Made by a program: the position numbers and the translations under genes | Shown: in pieces, positions 21,301 through 31,364 of the stretch | How the letters are laid out: each line of letters begins with the position of its first letter | How positions within the stretch are numbered: the stretch's first letter is position 1 | Notes under the pieces: generated by a model | Database searches by the model: none | What the model was told of the DNA's origin: nothing | What the model saw: the letters and a program-made list of their open reading frames with translations, nothing else | DNA from: Bursaphelenchus xylophilus | Taxonomy: Eukaryota; Nematoda; Chromadorea; Rhabditida; Aphelenchoididae | Length of the DNA stretch: 64,000 nt | NCBI GenBank assembly: GCA_904066235.2 | Contig: CAJFCV020000001.1 | Location: forward strand, 2,914,001-2,978,000 | Direction of reading: 5' to 3'

Positions 21301-24300
21301 ACAACGTTCGTGTGATGATTGGCGAAACACTGAACAGTTACAACTACTTGATCAAAACCATCAACGACCCTCCTCTGATCAACGACTATATTATGGAGTA
21401 GGTTCGGGTATCTGTTGAAAAAATACTGTATTATAGATGTAAATGGATCGACGGAACGGACTGCGCGCTAACAGCCATCAACACGACACTGAACATGATT
21501 TGTATTCGCGCGGCCGCAGAAAATCCTTTTAACATTTCCGGAGAAAGTAAGTTGACGATTAGGCGATAACAAATGCGTTGCAAGAAGAACGAGCATATCT
21601 TTAGTTACGGTTATCAGTTGACAAAAAAATTCAAGAGACGTATTCTAGAACTAAATACTTTTTTATTGTCATCCAGTCGGAAAAATAAAATGGATTCTTC
21701 ACGCCCAGAAATCGCCTATCAAAACACTTTGCGACGGCTACATAGCGCTTGGAGACTGGGTGCGCGAGACATTTTGCTACGACAAATATACATTATTTTT
21801 CTGACAGATTGATAATCCGTTCGTAAAGTCGTTGAATTGATTTTGGCGACACCCTGATTTGTTTTGCGCACTAAATGTCGCCGAAATTACTCAAGACGAC
21901 TTTACGAACGGACAATCGGTCTGTCGGGAAAATAACGAGCATTCTCTCGCACTCAAAACCGCAATGCCGCCGAGAAAATAAATTGTGTCGCGACAAAATC
22001 ATATTGCTTCTGACTTCAGCAACGCGATTGGCTCAACGACAGGGTGAGCCAATCGAAGAGTCATTATTTTCTCGACAGATTGATAACATTGACACCTTTT
22101 CAGTTATGAGTTTCCCCGTCACAATCGTCATTGATTCTCAAGCCTTCAACAACCAAGCCAACACCTTCAAACCGGATGAAGTCAAGGTAAAGAAAAACGG
22201 ATTCTAAAATTTTTTGTAGGTTGCTTTCTACGATGACAATACGGAATTCCCAAGGCCAACTCAGTTCGCAACTTTTGGTGGATCAGACGCTGTGGAACTT
22301 GACATCTCCGCCGTTCAAGACGTAGGTGTTTTATACAGCACAACGCATATGCTCATTTGTACAACTCTATTCTAGTTCTATCAATACGGTAGTGACAATT
22401 GTGACTGGCCACAGGTCAGAAGACGGACAAAACCGGTGGACAAAGGTGAGAATCACAAAAAAAATAAAACATCAGTCTGTCGGGAAAAGAATGAGCACTC
22501 TGTCGCATCGATAATCGAATTCATCGTCGTGAAAATGAATTTTGTCGCGACGAAATCAAATTTCTTTCCACTTCAGCGACGCCATCGGCGCAGCATTGTG
22601 GTCATTATTTTCCCGACAGGCTGATATTTCATTTTTTCTTGAAATGGATTTCTTTCCAGACGAAGTCTGTATATGGCGCAACTACCGCTTCAGCGTTACG
22701 TTATCTGAATTTCGAAGCGATCAGAATTACAAAAAGATGGTCCATCCTCAACGAAAATTGGATTGGAAAGGAATTGACAAAGTGTTGGAAAGATCTGATG
22801 GAGAAGTGTTTTATCCATTACTGTAAGAACGAGTGAAAGAAAAGAACAGTCAAACAAACCTCTTTACCACCATATCTGAATTCTTACAATTAGTAACTCT
22901 GATCCAACTACAGTTCAACCTCTTGTCCAACAAATTGCAAGGAAAAAAAATATTCGTTATAAAAGGGTTTGTTTTGGGGATTCATTCTGGCGTTAAATTG
23001 ACTCTCAGAACCTCTGAAGTTGTTCGTTAAAGACAGGTTTTGGCCTACAAATGCTTTCGTAAAAAGGTTTTACTGTAATGCAATCTACAATAAAACCCTT
23101 GTACAACAACCCTCGCACAACAAAACTTGTCTGTATGGAACAACTTCAGAAGTTCTGAGAGTCAATTAAAGGCCGAAATGAATCCCCACAACAAACCCCT
23201 TCTACAACGAATACATTTTTTGTTCTTTTACGATTAGTTCAACCGAGTCTTGACCGTACTTTCAGAACACGACGACTAAAACGGCTGAATGACATCTCCA
23301 TTGATGCCCATCTCAACATCGGGAAGATGATACAAAGCAAGTACTTGAAGCCAACTTTTGAGGAGAAATTCGCAGAGCAAATACGGTAAGAATACTCATG
23401 AAAAGGTAGTAAATAATGAGAAAACTGTACAGTTGAATCTCTACACAACGAAACCTGTCTTTAACGAACAATTATAGGGGTCCCTAGGGTCAATTTCAGA
23501 CCAAAGTTAACCTCCGTAAAACAAAACTTTTCTATAGCGAATAAATTTTTGTGATCCCTTGTGATTCTTTGTGCAGAGTTTTGACGGTTATTGTAATTTT
23601 TAGAACAAAAGTGGAACCGATTCCTATCTCTCCAGAGTGTCTAAATGTGAGATGTAAAGTACTCGTGAATAACTATTTCCAGGCATCTTTATATAACAAT
23701 CTCAAGCAAGCCTATTTTGAGGCATATGGAAGGATTATTGCCAAGGAGAGAGCGGTAAGTAAATAAAACTGTAACTATCGAAAATTCAAAAGGTCAAAGG
23801 GACAATAGAGCTGCATTTGAATCGCGCTTTATACGTAGTGGGAGACGAGATTCTTCTCCAAAAAATTCTTCGTCTACTGTACTCATTACAGCAACTTCCT
23901 TGTTAAAAATTTTACTTCCTTTTTTAGTTTACCGGCAAGGTTGGCGACAGCTACCACGGCTACGCCAGCATGTTCCTCTATAAACGCCGATTCTCCCATA
24001 CCAAGACTCTTCGCTACTACAGAACGAAAGATAATCAACGACAACTTATCGACGTACGTTTAAGAATGAAGGCATCAACTATCAGTCTGCCCGGAAAATA
24101 ATGAGCACAACGTCGCTTCCAATTCATTTTCTCGGTAGCGATGCGACTTCTGATGCGACAGCGTGCATCATTTTTCCGACAGAGTCATATTCAAGGCAAA
24201 AAGTACTGATACTATAATTTGCCGTGCCCAAAAAATCTATCGCCCCGAACGAACCATTGCTCTGCAAAATGGGTTTACAAAAAACTTGACGGAATCTTAA

Positions 24301-25963
24301 GGCCTATAACCATTTCGGTTAGGTACTCCAAAAAAGTTATAGGCATCAAGGTTCCTTCACGTTTTTCATAAGACTCTCTAATTGTTTTATAAACTGAGAT
24401 AGTTTTTTTCAGTACATCGCCGAAGTTCAAAACATTTTCAAAACCGCAAACAAATCCATCCACAGTTCTGGGATTTGCAGAGAGATTTTGCCGATGCTAA
24501 ATAGCTTAATGGCCAGCGAAATGTTCGGCGAACTGAAGGGCCGGCCGGGAACTTCGCGTTTTATGAATGCTTATGGGAGAATCGCTCAAAGGCGAGATGT
24601 GAGAGTAATTCAAAAGGACTATATCAGGTAAAATACGTGATGTTTTCAGTTTTCTTTTTTTATCTCGAATCTCAAGCGCCTCGAGAAAAAGGTTTCAAAA
24701 GGTCTCCTGGAGGCGTTCTTTCTTCAATATGACCAATCTACTTACTATATCCGACCGTTTTTGACACAGTAGATCGGGCATTTCAAAGAATGAAGGCCTC
24801 CGCGGAGACTTTTTGAAACCTTTTTTTTGAATCGCTAGAAAATTCGGACAACAACAGATCACCTTTCAAAATCAACAGTCTTTGTGCCTCCGCGATACTT
24901 TTTGATATCAATTTTTGGGCTCCGTCTGGTCTCCTTTTCGACCTTTCGATCGACAGAAGCCTTGCCAGACCAAGACACGGCTCTCTGTTCTCAGGCCGGA
25001 ACAAAAATTTGAACCGGGCCGGGCCTCAATTTTCGTCGCGGCACGAGAATCATGTCCAGCCGGAACTGTTGTACAGTGGCGGACCTGTTCCAGTGGCAAG
25101 AAAACGTACCGTCTTGCATCCAGGAAGGAGCCAAAACCAAAATTCCGCAAAAGCCTCTCGTGTTTATTTACAGGGTGTTCCATCTTTGCGGCCCGATTTG
25201 AATTGGCTATAACTTCTTTATTTTTCGACCAAATTTGAAGATTCTTTTTTTTTCCTGAATCCTCAGAATCCCCCATTTTATTTTACACCAAATATGTTGC
25301 AGAACTGCAAGGTATGTCATATTTGGTACTAAACAAAATGGGAGACCCCGACGATTCAGGGAAAAAAAGAATCTTAAAATTTGGCCGAAAATTAAAGAAA
25401 TTATAGCCAATTAAAATCGGGCCACAAAGATGGAACACCCTGTAAATAAAACACGAGAGGCTTTTGTGAAATTTTGGGTTTGATTCTTTTCTGGATGCAA
25501 GACGTTTTTGCCACTGGAACAGACCCGCCACTATACAACAGTTCCGGCTGGACATGCGTCACTGTATGATAAAAAACGAATTATTTCAAAGGATTATACG
25601 ACCCTTTCCAGTCAAAACTTTATGAGTCTGGAGACCCGTTTCCGAACATTGGACCGAGAAGTTGTCAGTCGCGCGCCGGAATACGGGATCTACCAATTTA
25701 TCGGTAAGAAACCGCCCGAAAAACGTGTTGAATTCGTATTTTACCCATTTTCAGCCGATCTCGGCGGAACTATGGGATTGTATTTTGGATTATCTTTCCT
25801 CACGTTCTACGAGTTCTTGGTGTTTATGTTCGTTAAGGATGCCGCAATCGGCAATGAGCCACCGCCAAAACGGACAATAATTTACAATGGAGAGAAGCGA
25901 AAGGCGACGAGGAAAAATCGCGACTGCTTTTCGGCCGAGATGAGAAAACCTAAGGTGGTGTAG
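18383..25963 (+). CDS. DEG/ENaC-family cation channel subunit, 811 aa, 16 exons
   Basis: Exons, all in matching phase: 18383-18557, 19282-19480, 20235-20402, 20864-21203, 21264-21397, 21437-21546, 22104-22186, 22220-22321, 22376-22414, 22660-22832, 23266-23385, 23604-23754, 23928-24053, 24413-24627, 25612-25703, 25755-25963. TM1 is at residues about 126-147, followed by the post-TM1 motif FPSIIVCP (169-176). A cysteine-bearing extracellular region runs to about 735. TM2 has the family signature GGTMGLYFGLSFLTFYE (746-762) with GLS as selectivity filter. By family these are sodium-permeable trimeric channels in the plasma membrane, gated by force, acid or peptides; which one applies here is unknown. 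Odd: the N-terminal gating His-Gly is Ser111-Gly112. Introns 2, 3, 6, 9, 10 and 14 are filled with mobile elements. Donor 22415 (GTCAGA) is weak but keeps the frame; the stronger GTGAGA 31 bases on would hit a stop. Confidence 0.88.
19519..20167 (+). mobile_element. GCGGGCA-array foldback transposon, copy 3 (649 bp, 8-bp TSD), in channel intron 2
   Basis: Same orientation and ends as copy 1. The octamer CATTCAAG is duplicated exactly at 19511-19518 and 20168-20175. It makes up most of intron 2 (19481-20234) of the channel gene, sitting 38 bases past the donor and 67 before the acceptor, so correct splicing must bypass a strong hairpin. Confidence 0.9.
20560..20808. mobile_element. CAGTGGCGGACC MITE in channel intron 3
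   Basis: Ends CAGTGACGGACTGATCCAGT and inverted GATCCGCCACTG. A TCAGTCTGTCGGG left end begins just upstream at about 20497, so one element seems to have landed in another. The interior palindrome (TTGCATCCAGGAAGTATC versus its inverse) is shared with 15971-16218. Confidence 0.65.
21916..22083. mobile_element. TCAGTCTGTCGGG MITE in channel intron 6
   Basis: Left TCGGTCTGTCGGGAAAATAA and right TTATTTTCTCGACAGATTGA with TA after the right end. A second small palindrome (about 21816-21912, TCCGTTCGTAAAGTCGTTGA versus inverse) abuts it. Confidence 0.6.
22472..22624. mobile_element. TCAGTCTGTCGGG MITE in channel intron 9
   Basis: Left TCAGTCTGTCGGGAAAAGAA and right inverted TATTTTCCCGACAGGCTGA. 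It occupies nearly all of intron 9 (22415-22659). Confidence 0.7.
22905..23225. repeat. Imperfect inverted repeat in channel intron 10
   Basis: AACAAATTGCAAGG...GGGTTTGTTTTGGGGATTCA on the left pairs with TGAATCCCCACAACAAACCC near 23175-23200. Shares CTATAACAAA/CTCTGAGAGTCAA words with repeats near 6300, 18630 and 23450. Confidence 0.5.
24082..24187. mobile_element. TCAGTCTGTCGGG MITE (short form) in channel intron 13
   Basis: Left TCAGTCTGCCCGGAAAATAA and right TTTTTCCGACAGAGTCA, flanked by TA. About 106 bases, lacking part of the usual interior. Confidence 0.6.
25051..25556. mobile_element. Nested palindromic MITEs in channel intron 14
   Basis: The outer palindrome begins CATGTCCAGCCGGAACTGTT and ends in its inverse. 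Inside come CAGTGGCGGACC-type ends, and inside those a second palindrome, TTACAGGGTGTTCCATCTTT to its inverse (about 25165-25446). Three mirrored layers share one centre near 25305, so the whole may be one foldback with composite arms. Confidence 0.65.
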
Positions 25964-26171
25964 AGATCTGGAGCTTTAACCTGGGCCATTTTTAAACCAT
26001 TTCCTTCATCAAAATTTATATTACCAAAATTTATATTATCCATGACAAATTTTCATTCTCAAATTGTCTAAATTAGTATAATCTATCGTCTATTAGTTCT
26101 ATTCACCCGTAAAATTGAATGAAAAAATGATAAATGGACTAGAAAAAATCATATAAATAATATTACATGAT

Positions 26172-27781
26172 CTACGAACTGGTCGGATCACTAAACTCAA
26201 CGATCTGCTGATGAAGCTCGTCCAGACATCGCCCGATCTCTGAGTACTTCTCATCCATATCAAAGTCTCTGAAACGACCTATTTTACCTTTGGACACGAG
26301 AAGTGGCGATAAATGCGCAGTTTAAAAAAATCGAAAAGATGACTGCACTGTGCGAAAAATTTAAAATCCGCGAAGAAGCTATTTTAATTAGAAATTTGAG
26401 TAGTCGAGCACAAGAATTATACTATTTGCTCCAAGGTTTACTGTCTGTATCAAAACTCTGATCAAAAAATAGATATAAGTCTTCGCTGGATATTATCCAT
26501 GAGGTGTTCAATATGAAAAAACCTCCAAATTTTCATTTTCCAAGAACATTTTTTGCTTCAAAATGCTAGTTTAGAATTTCAAGTTCATATTTTGTCAATA
26601 TCCCTCATCAAAAGCAGAGATTGCCACGGTCAAAATTTCGGCTCCGGCTCCGGCTCTTAGCTCCCAGAGCCGGAGCCGAGGCCAAATTTGCAGCTCCGGC
26701 TCCGGCTCTTGGCTCCGTGCAAAATGTTTTTTTTAAAATATTTTTCCAAAAATAAAAGTTATTAGTGCCAGAGATCATACAGCCAACGTTTTTGCAGTCA
26801 AGTCACATCCTCCGCAGTGTTTTTCAGGCAATTTGGTTTAACAAGATCACAGAATTTTTACTTTTCTGACCGCTGGGAAGCCTGGCTCCGTCTTTGGGCT
26901 CGGGAGCCGGAGCCGACCCCAAAATTTCCGGCTCCGGCTCTGGCTCCCGGCTCGGAGCCGCTCAGAGCCGGAGCCGAGAGCCGGCTCCGGAGCCGTGGCA
27001 ATCTCTGATCAAAAGTTAGAATTTCAAATAATAAACTCAATTTTCTAATCAATCTTGTTGATGTCCAACACCTACCTTAGAGGATCGTCAAACTCCGTCA
27101 ACTGTTGGTGGAGCGCTGTGAGCCTCAATTGACCTTCGTGCATCGCTCTTAGTTTGTTTACTTGCGCATCTGTTACTAAAAACGGAACAAAATAACAAAA
27201 ATATCGAACAAACTTACAAGACCTCATCCTTCCGCCTCTAAAATCCTCCAAATGCTCTTCCAACGAGATCTGAACCGCCTCTCGCTCATTGGCACGACGT
27301 TCCATCGGCGAGGGACTCACGGGAGATATGCTTCCAGGTCGGAACTGCGCCGTTTTTGAGGGATCCGTCGATGATTCGAACCAAACTTCATCAGGCGAAC
27401 ATTGGGTTTCATTTATATCGCCGGATTTGAATTCCGGAGTTAGTTGAAGAGGATCAACGGGAACATCACGGACTTCGGTGGGCTCTACTTGAACTACGAA
27501 GGTGCTGGAACAAGACTCAGCTGATTCTCCAGCAATTTGTATTTATTTCGCCTCAAAATCAACAAAAAATTTAAAATCTCACTTCTCCGGTTGTGTTGGT
27601 GATGTTTTATTGTGTGGATTCAATTTATGCAGGAAACTCAACGATCCTCGGCCTCCAGTAGCTGCCGGAGTGGAATGTTCGCTTTTGGAACGGTTTCCTG
27701 ACTAAGAATTGAGATAAATATCAAGTACAATATAATTTCTATCCAATATTAGAAAATAAATGTACTTACTTTGGACAGCAT
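26172..27781 (-). CDS. Unidentified 204-aa protein, 5 exons
   Basis: Exons in transcript order: 27770-27781, 27583-27701, 27218-27504, 27076-27175, 26172-26268; phases agree throughout and the frame ends in TAG. I do not recognise the family. Residues about 5-140 are polar and Ser/Thr/Pro-rich, probably disordered, with GSISPVSPSPMERR. From about 140 it is helical: two related segments, LHQQLTEFDDP and LHQQIVEFSDP, close exons 4 and 5, suggesting a short tandem helical repeat or coiled coil. No signal peptide or membrane span. The first coding exon is only four codons (MLSK), the weakest point of the model. Intron 4 (26269-27075) is stretched by a hAT-type element. Confidence 0.75.
26615..27007. 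mobile_element. hAT-type element with GGCTCC arrays, copy 1 (393 bp, 8-bp TSD)
   Basis: Ends CAGAGATTGCCACGG and inverted CCGTGGCAATCTCTG; octamer ATCAAAAG duplicated exactly at 26607-26614 and 27008-27015. The interior carries two GC-rich blocks of (GGCTCC)n and its inverse around an AT-rich centre. CAGAG ends plus an 8-base duplication are the hAT hallmark. Sits in intron 4 of the 204-aa gene. Second copy at 47310-47730. Confidence 0.88.
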
Positions 27782-28171
27782 GAGCAACAAGTTGTCAATA
27801 AACAAAGAGAAAGTCAGGAATCTCCAAAACTCCGAAAAAATTATTTTCTAAACGCAATAATTTTCGCAGACTGCGCGGAGCTTGGGCGCATGTCGCCCAA
27901 TGGAACACAGCTTTCAATGGCACATTTTATAACCAATAGGCCTTGTTTGGAAGACGAGAAGTGAAATCACATCTTACAGGGGAAGTACCCCAAGTGCGTC
28001 GCTCAGATTTCGATGAAACTTGGCACAAATTTAGAATAATTTTTTCTAAAATATATGCGAAAATCCTAGCTCGCGCTTTGCAGAAACAGCCGAGATTTTT
28101 AGACCGAAAGTCGGCGAAAGTTTGACAATTTTTGTCGAATTTTGGCACGAAAAGTTTCATGCCTATTTCTA
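27782..28171. other. Intergenic DNA with a truncated family A element
   Basis: A family A left end with TTA (27974-27976, then CAGGGGAAGTACCCCAAGTG) runs to about 28170, where the satellite-bearing element starts. No gene. Confidence 0.5.
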
Positions 28172-29652
28172 ATGTTTCGCCTGCGGTAACATACCATTTC
28201 GGGCATAAAATTGGCTACTGTAACCAGATGCACTTTTAAATACGGCAAAAAGAAACTCCAACCTTCATCCAATAACCCATAAAAATTTCAAAAAAATCAA
28301 ATATACAACTTTTGAGAAAATGGGCATTCAATATCTCATGTACAAGGTCATCTGGGCCCGAAAAAATCTGGCATTCTTGGGATTCCAACGGGATGCACTT
28401 TTTCAAAGTTTCTAATACATTCTGAGGCTGATTAAAGATGATATGGCAAGTTTCAGGAGAAAAAAATATACAACTTTCGAGAAATTGACCAAAATACCTT
28501 ATTTTAGGTCATCAGAACGCCGAAAAAGTCTGGCATTCTTAGGTTTCCAACGGGATGCACTTTTTCAGAGTTTCTAGTACATTCTGAGGCTGATTAAAGA
28601 TTAGAGGCTGTCAAAAAGTGCTACAACCTCAAATCCCAAGAATGCCAGTTTTTTCGGGGTTCTGATGACCTAAAATAAGGTCTTTTGGTCAATTTCTCGA
28701 AAGTTGTATATTTTTTTCTCCTGAAACTTGCCATACCATCTTTATTCAGCCTCAGAATGTATTAGAAACTCTGAAAAAGTGCATCCCGTTGGAAACCTAA
28801 GAATGCCAGACTTTTTCGGCGTTCTGATGACCTAAAGTAAGGTATTTTGGTCAATTTCTCGAAAGTTGTATATTTTTTCTCCTGAAACTTGCCATACCAT
28901 CTTTATTCAGCCTCAGAATGTATTAGAAACTCTGAAAAAGTGCACCCCGTTGGAAACCTAAGAATGCCAGACTTTTTCGGCGTTCTGATGACCTAAAATA
29001 AGTTGTTTTGGTCAATTTCTCGAAAGTTGTATATTTTTTTCTCCTGAAACTTGCCATATCATCTTTATTCAGCCTCAGAATGTATTAGAAACTCTGAAAA
29101 AGTGCATCCCGTTGGAAACCTAAGAATGCCAGACTTTTTCGGGGTTCTGATGACCTAAAATAAGGTCTTTTGGTCAATTTCTCGAAAGTTGTATATTTTT
29201 TTCTCCTGAAACTTGCCATATCATCTTTATTCAGCCTCAGAATGTATTAGAAACTCTGAAAAAGTGCATCCCGTTGGAATTCCAAGAATGCCATACTTTT
29301 TAGGCGTTCTGATGACCTAAAATAAGGTATTTTGGTCAATTTCTCGAAAGTTGTATATTTTTTTCTCCTGAAACTTGCCATATCATCTTTAATCAGCCTC
29401 AGAATGTATTAGAAACTTTGAAAAAGTGCATCCCGTTGGAATCCCAAGAATGCCAGATTTTTTCGGGCCCAGATGACCTTGTACATGAGATATTGAATGC
29501 CCATTTTCTCAAAAGTTGTATATTTGATTTTCTTGAAATTTTTATGGGTTATTGGATGAAGGTTGAAGTTTCTTTTTGCCGTATTTAAAAGTGCATCTGG
29601 TTACAGTAGCCAATTTTATGCCCGAAATGGTATGTTACCGCAGGCGAAACAT
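28172..29652. repeat. Foldback element containing a 162-bp tandem satellite (about 5 units)
   Basis: Ends ATGTTTCGCCTGCGGTAACA and its inverse, with arms continuing about 220 bases. Between them, from about 28610 to 29440, a unit of roughly 161-163 bases (containing CTGAAACTTGCCATA and CACTTTTTCAGAG-type words) is repeated head to tail about five times; one unit near 28340-28610 is inverted. A related but satellite-free stretch occurs at 56086-56250. Confidence 0.8.
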
Positions 29653-30161
29653 TGCTTAGATGTAATTCTGAGCTTTTGGCCATAATTACAAAAATGTTCT
29701 ACATGGTCGAAAACATAAAGTGGTGGTTCGGTCTCACTAAAGTACCGCACCATATCTGCAGAAAAGGCAACTCTTTTCTCAGAAAGAAAGTTACAGTAAT
29801 CCACCATATAACGACTATGGGCAAAAAAATCAAGCGATCGCTCCATACCGATTGGTGATTCGGTTAACCAATTTTGGTTGAATTCTGAGACATCGACTCA
29901 ACAATGTCCGGGCCAATCTACGATTTGTAGTAAAACGCGTTTTAAATTGGGACGAACAGACATTGCCGCTGTCGAACTTCTCGTTGCGTAGCTCCGCTGC
30001 AGCGCGCTGTCAACTTCAAAAGTAACACTTGACTCTGCTTTTGTGAGCCAAGTTTCTTCTTCTTCCTTCCGGCAAGCTGATGTAATAACGGGGAAGTTCT
30101 TCTGGAAAACAATTGACGTGTCAAACAAATCGGAAGTTTCTTTCGCTGCGATACTTCTTCA
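29653..30161. other. Repeat-related intergenic DNA upstream of the BTB gene
   Basis: 29653-29935 matches 56222-56515 and 58131-58150 (AAAATGTTCTACATGGTCGA, GAGACATCGACTCAACAATG, CGATTTGTAGTAAAACGCGT), so it is a dispersed element. No exon recognised. Confidence 0.5.
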
Positions 30162-31012
30162 ATGGAGCCAAAGGAACGTCTGCGAGCTCAGATCAAAGTT
30201 CTTACTGGTAGGTGTACTTACTATACACGATTTAGGTCCTATATGTTCTTGTTTTATGGTTAACAAGCTACAAAGTCGCTCAACATCCTGCTCATTTTTT
30301 GTGAGGAGGAGAACTTGAATCTTTTCTAAATTTATATTATAATATTTTATCTTTTCAGAAAGAGTCGACAGGCATGTGGAATTGCCGAATTATGGTTTTG
30401 GAAATCCAGCGCTGAGCGACTTCAAAATCCGAGCTAAAGACAAGACCTTTTACGTAAGACAATACATATTTTATCGATTTTTGTTGCAAATTTAGGTATC
30501 AAAATATCAGCTGGCTGTGAAGTCCAGAGTGTTCGCAAAAATGTTCGAGGTTGACATGAATGAGAAGAAAGAAGGTGTAATGAAGCTTGATGACGACCCC
30601 GATGTTGTTGAGGCCATGTTGAAATACATGTACATGTACAAGAAAGTGGAGGGAATAGAGTTGGCGAGGAAAGTTGTTCAACTGGCTCATCGTTACGAGA
30701 TCGATGAACTAAAGGTCAGTACAAAGGGTTTATCATCGCCAATTTGCTTTGAAAAGGGCAATAAAAACACCCAAAAAAAACCAAAAGTCATGCTTTAATT
30801 AACTGGTAAATAAGAGTAAAGGGTCATAAAAAATAGCATTTTAGGATCAATGTGAGCTCGACATGATTCGAGGTTTGAAGGAGAAGGACGCAGAAGACAT
30901 TCTTATGTTCTCTTGGGAACTCAAGCTTTCTACTTTATATTTGCATTGCATTGACGTCTTAAATAACAACTTCGATGGATTTGATCATGACATTACGTTC
31001 AATTGCGACTAA
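30162..31012 (+). CDS. BTB/POZ-domain protein, 175 aa, 4 exons
   Basis: Exons 30162-30207, 30359-30453, 30496-30714, 30845-31012, all in phase. Residues about 33-120 form a BTB/POZ fold: DFKIRAKDKTFYVSKYQLAV is the classic start (buried substrate-like strand, then the helix where the hallmark His-Lys is here Lys-Tyr), followed by SRVFAKMF, a variable strand with DDDPDVVEAMLKYMY, and LARKVVQLAHRYEIDELK. BTB domains dimerise and often link a substrate to a cullin-3 ubiquitin ligase; nematodes have many such bath/MATH-like genes. No MATH, kelch or zinc-finger domain follows, only about 55 residues, so this is a minimal BTB protein or the annotated end is premature. A 91-codon ORF in another frame (30975-31250) overlaps the end and would need an unseen splice to join. 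AATAAA at 31344 is a likely poly(A) signal. Confidence 0.8.
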
Positions 31013-31364
31013 TCATAGCAATGTGGAGATCGCTTTCAAAGTATATACCTGTCTAGGGCTTCGTATGGACCACTTTCGAACGATTGGGCCTTCGGAAAAG
31101 TTAACTTTATCGGCGGACACGTTTAATGATACATTCGAGGAGATAGCTGTTGTATACTATGCACCGTACGTTCCGGATTTCTTCGATTACGACGATCTTC
31201 ATCTTCTTTCATCTGCACGATTCTTTACCGTTCGTTGTAGAGGAGGATAATAAAAAGCTTATCAAATTGGGACAGGATAATATCCCGTTCCAATTATTAA
31301 TAATATTTTCATAAACTAACGATATTCCGATTTATAATAATTCAATAAAAATATTTTTAATAAA

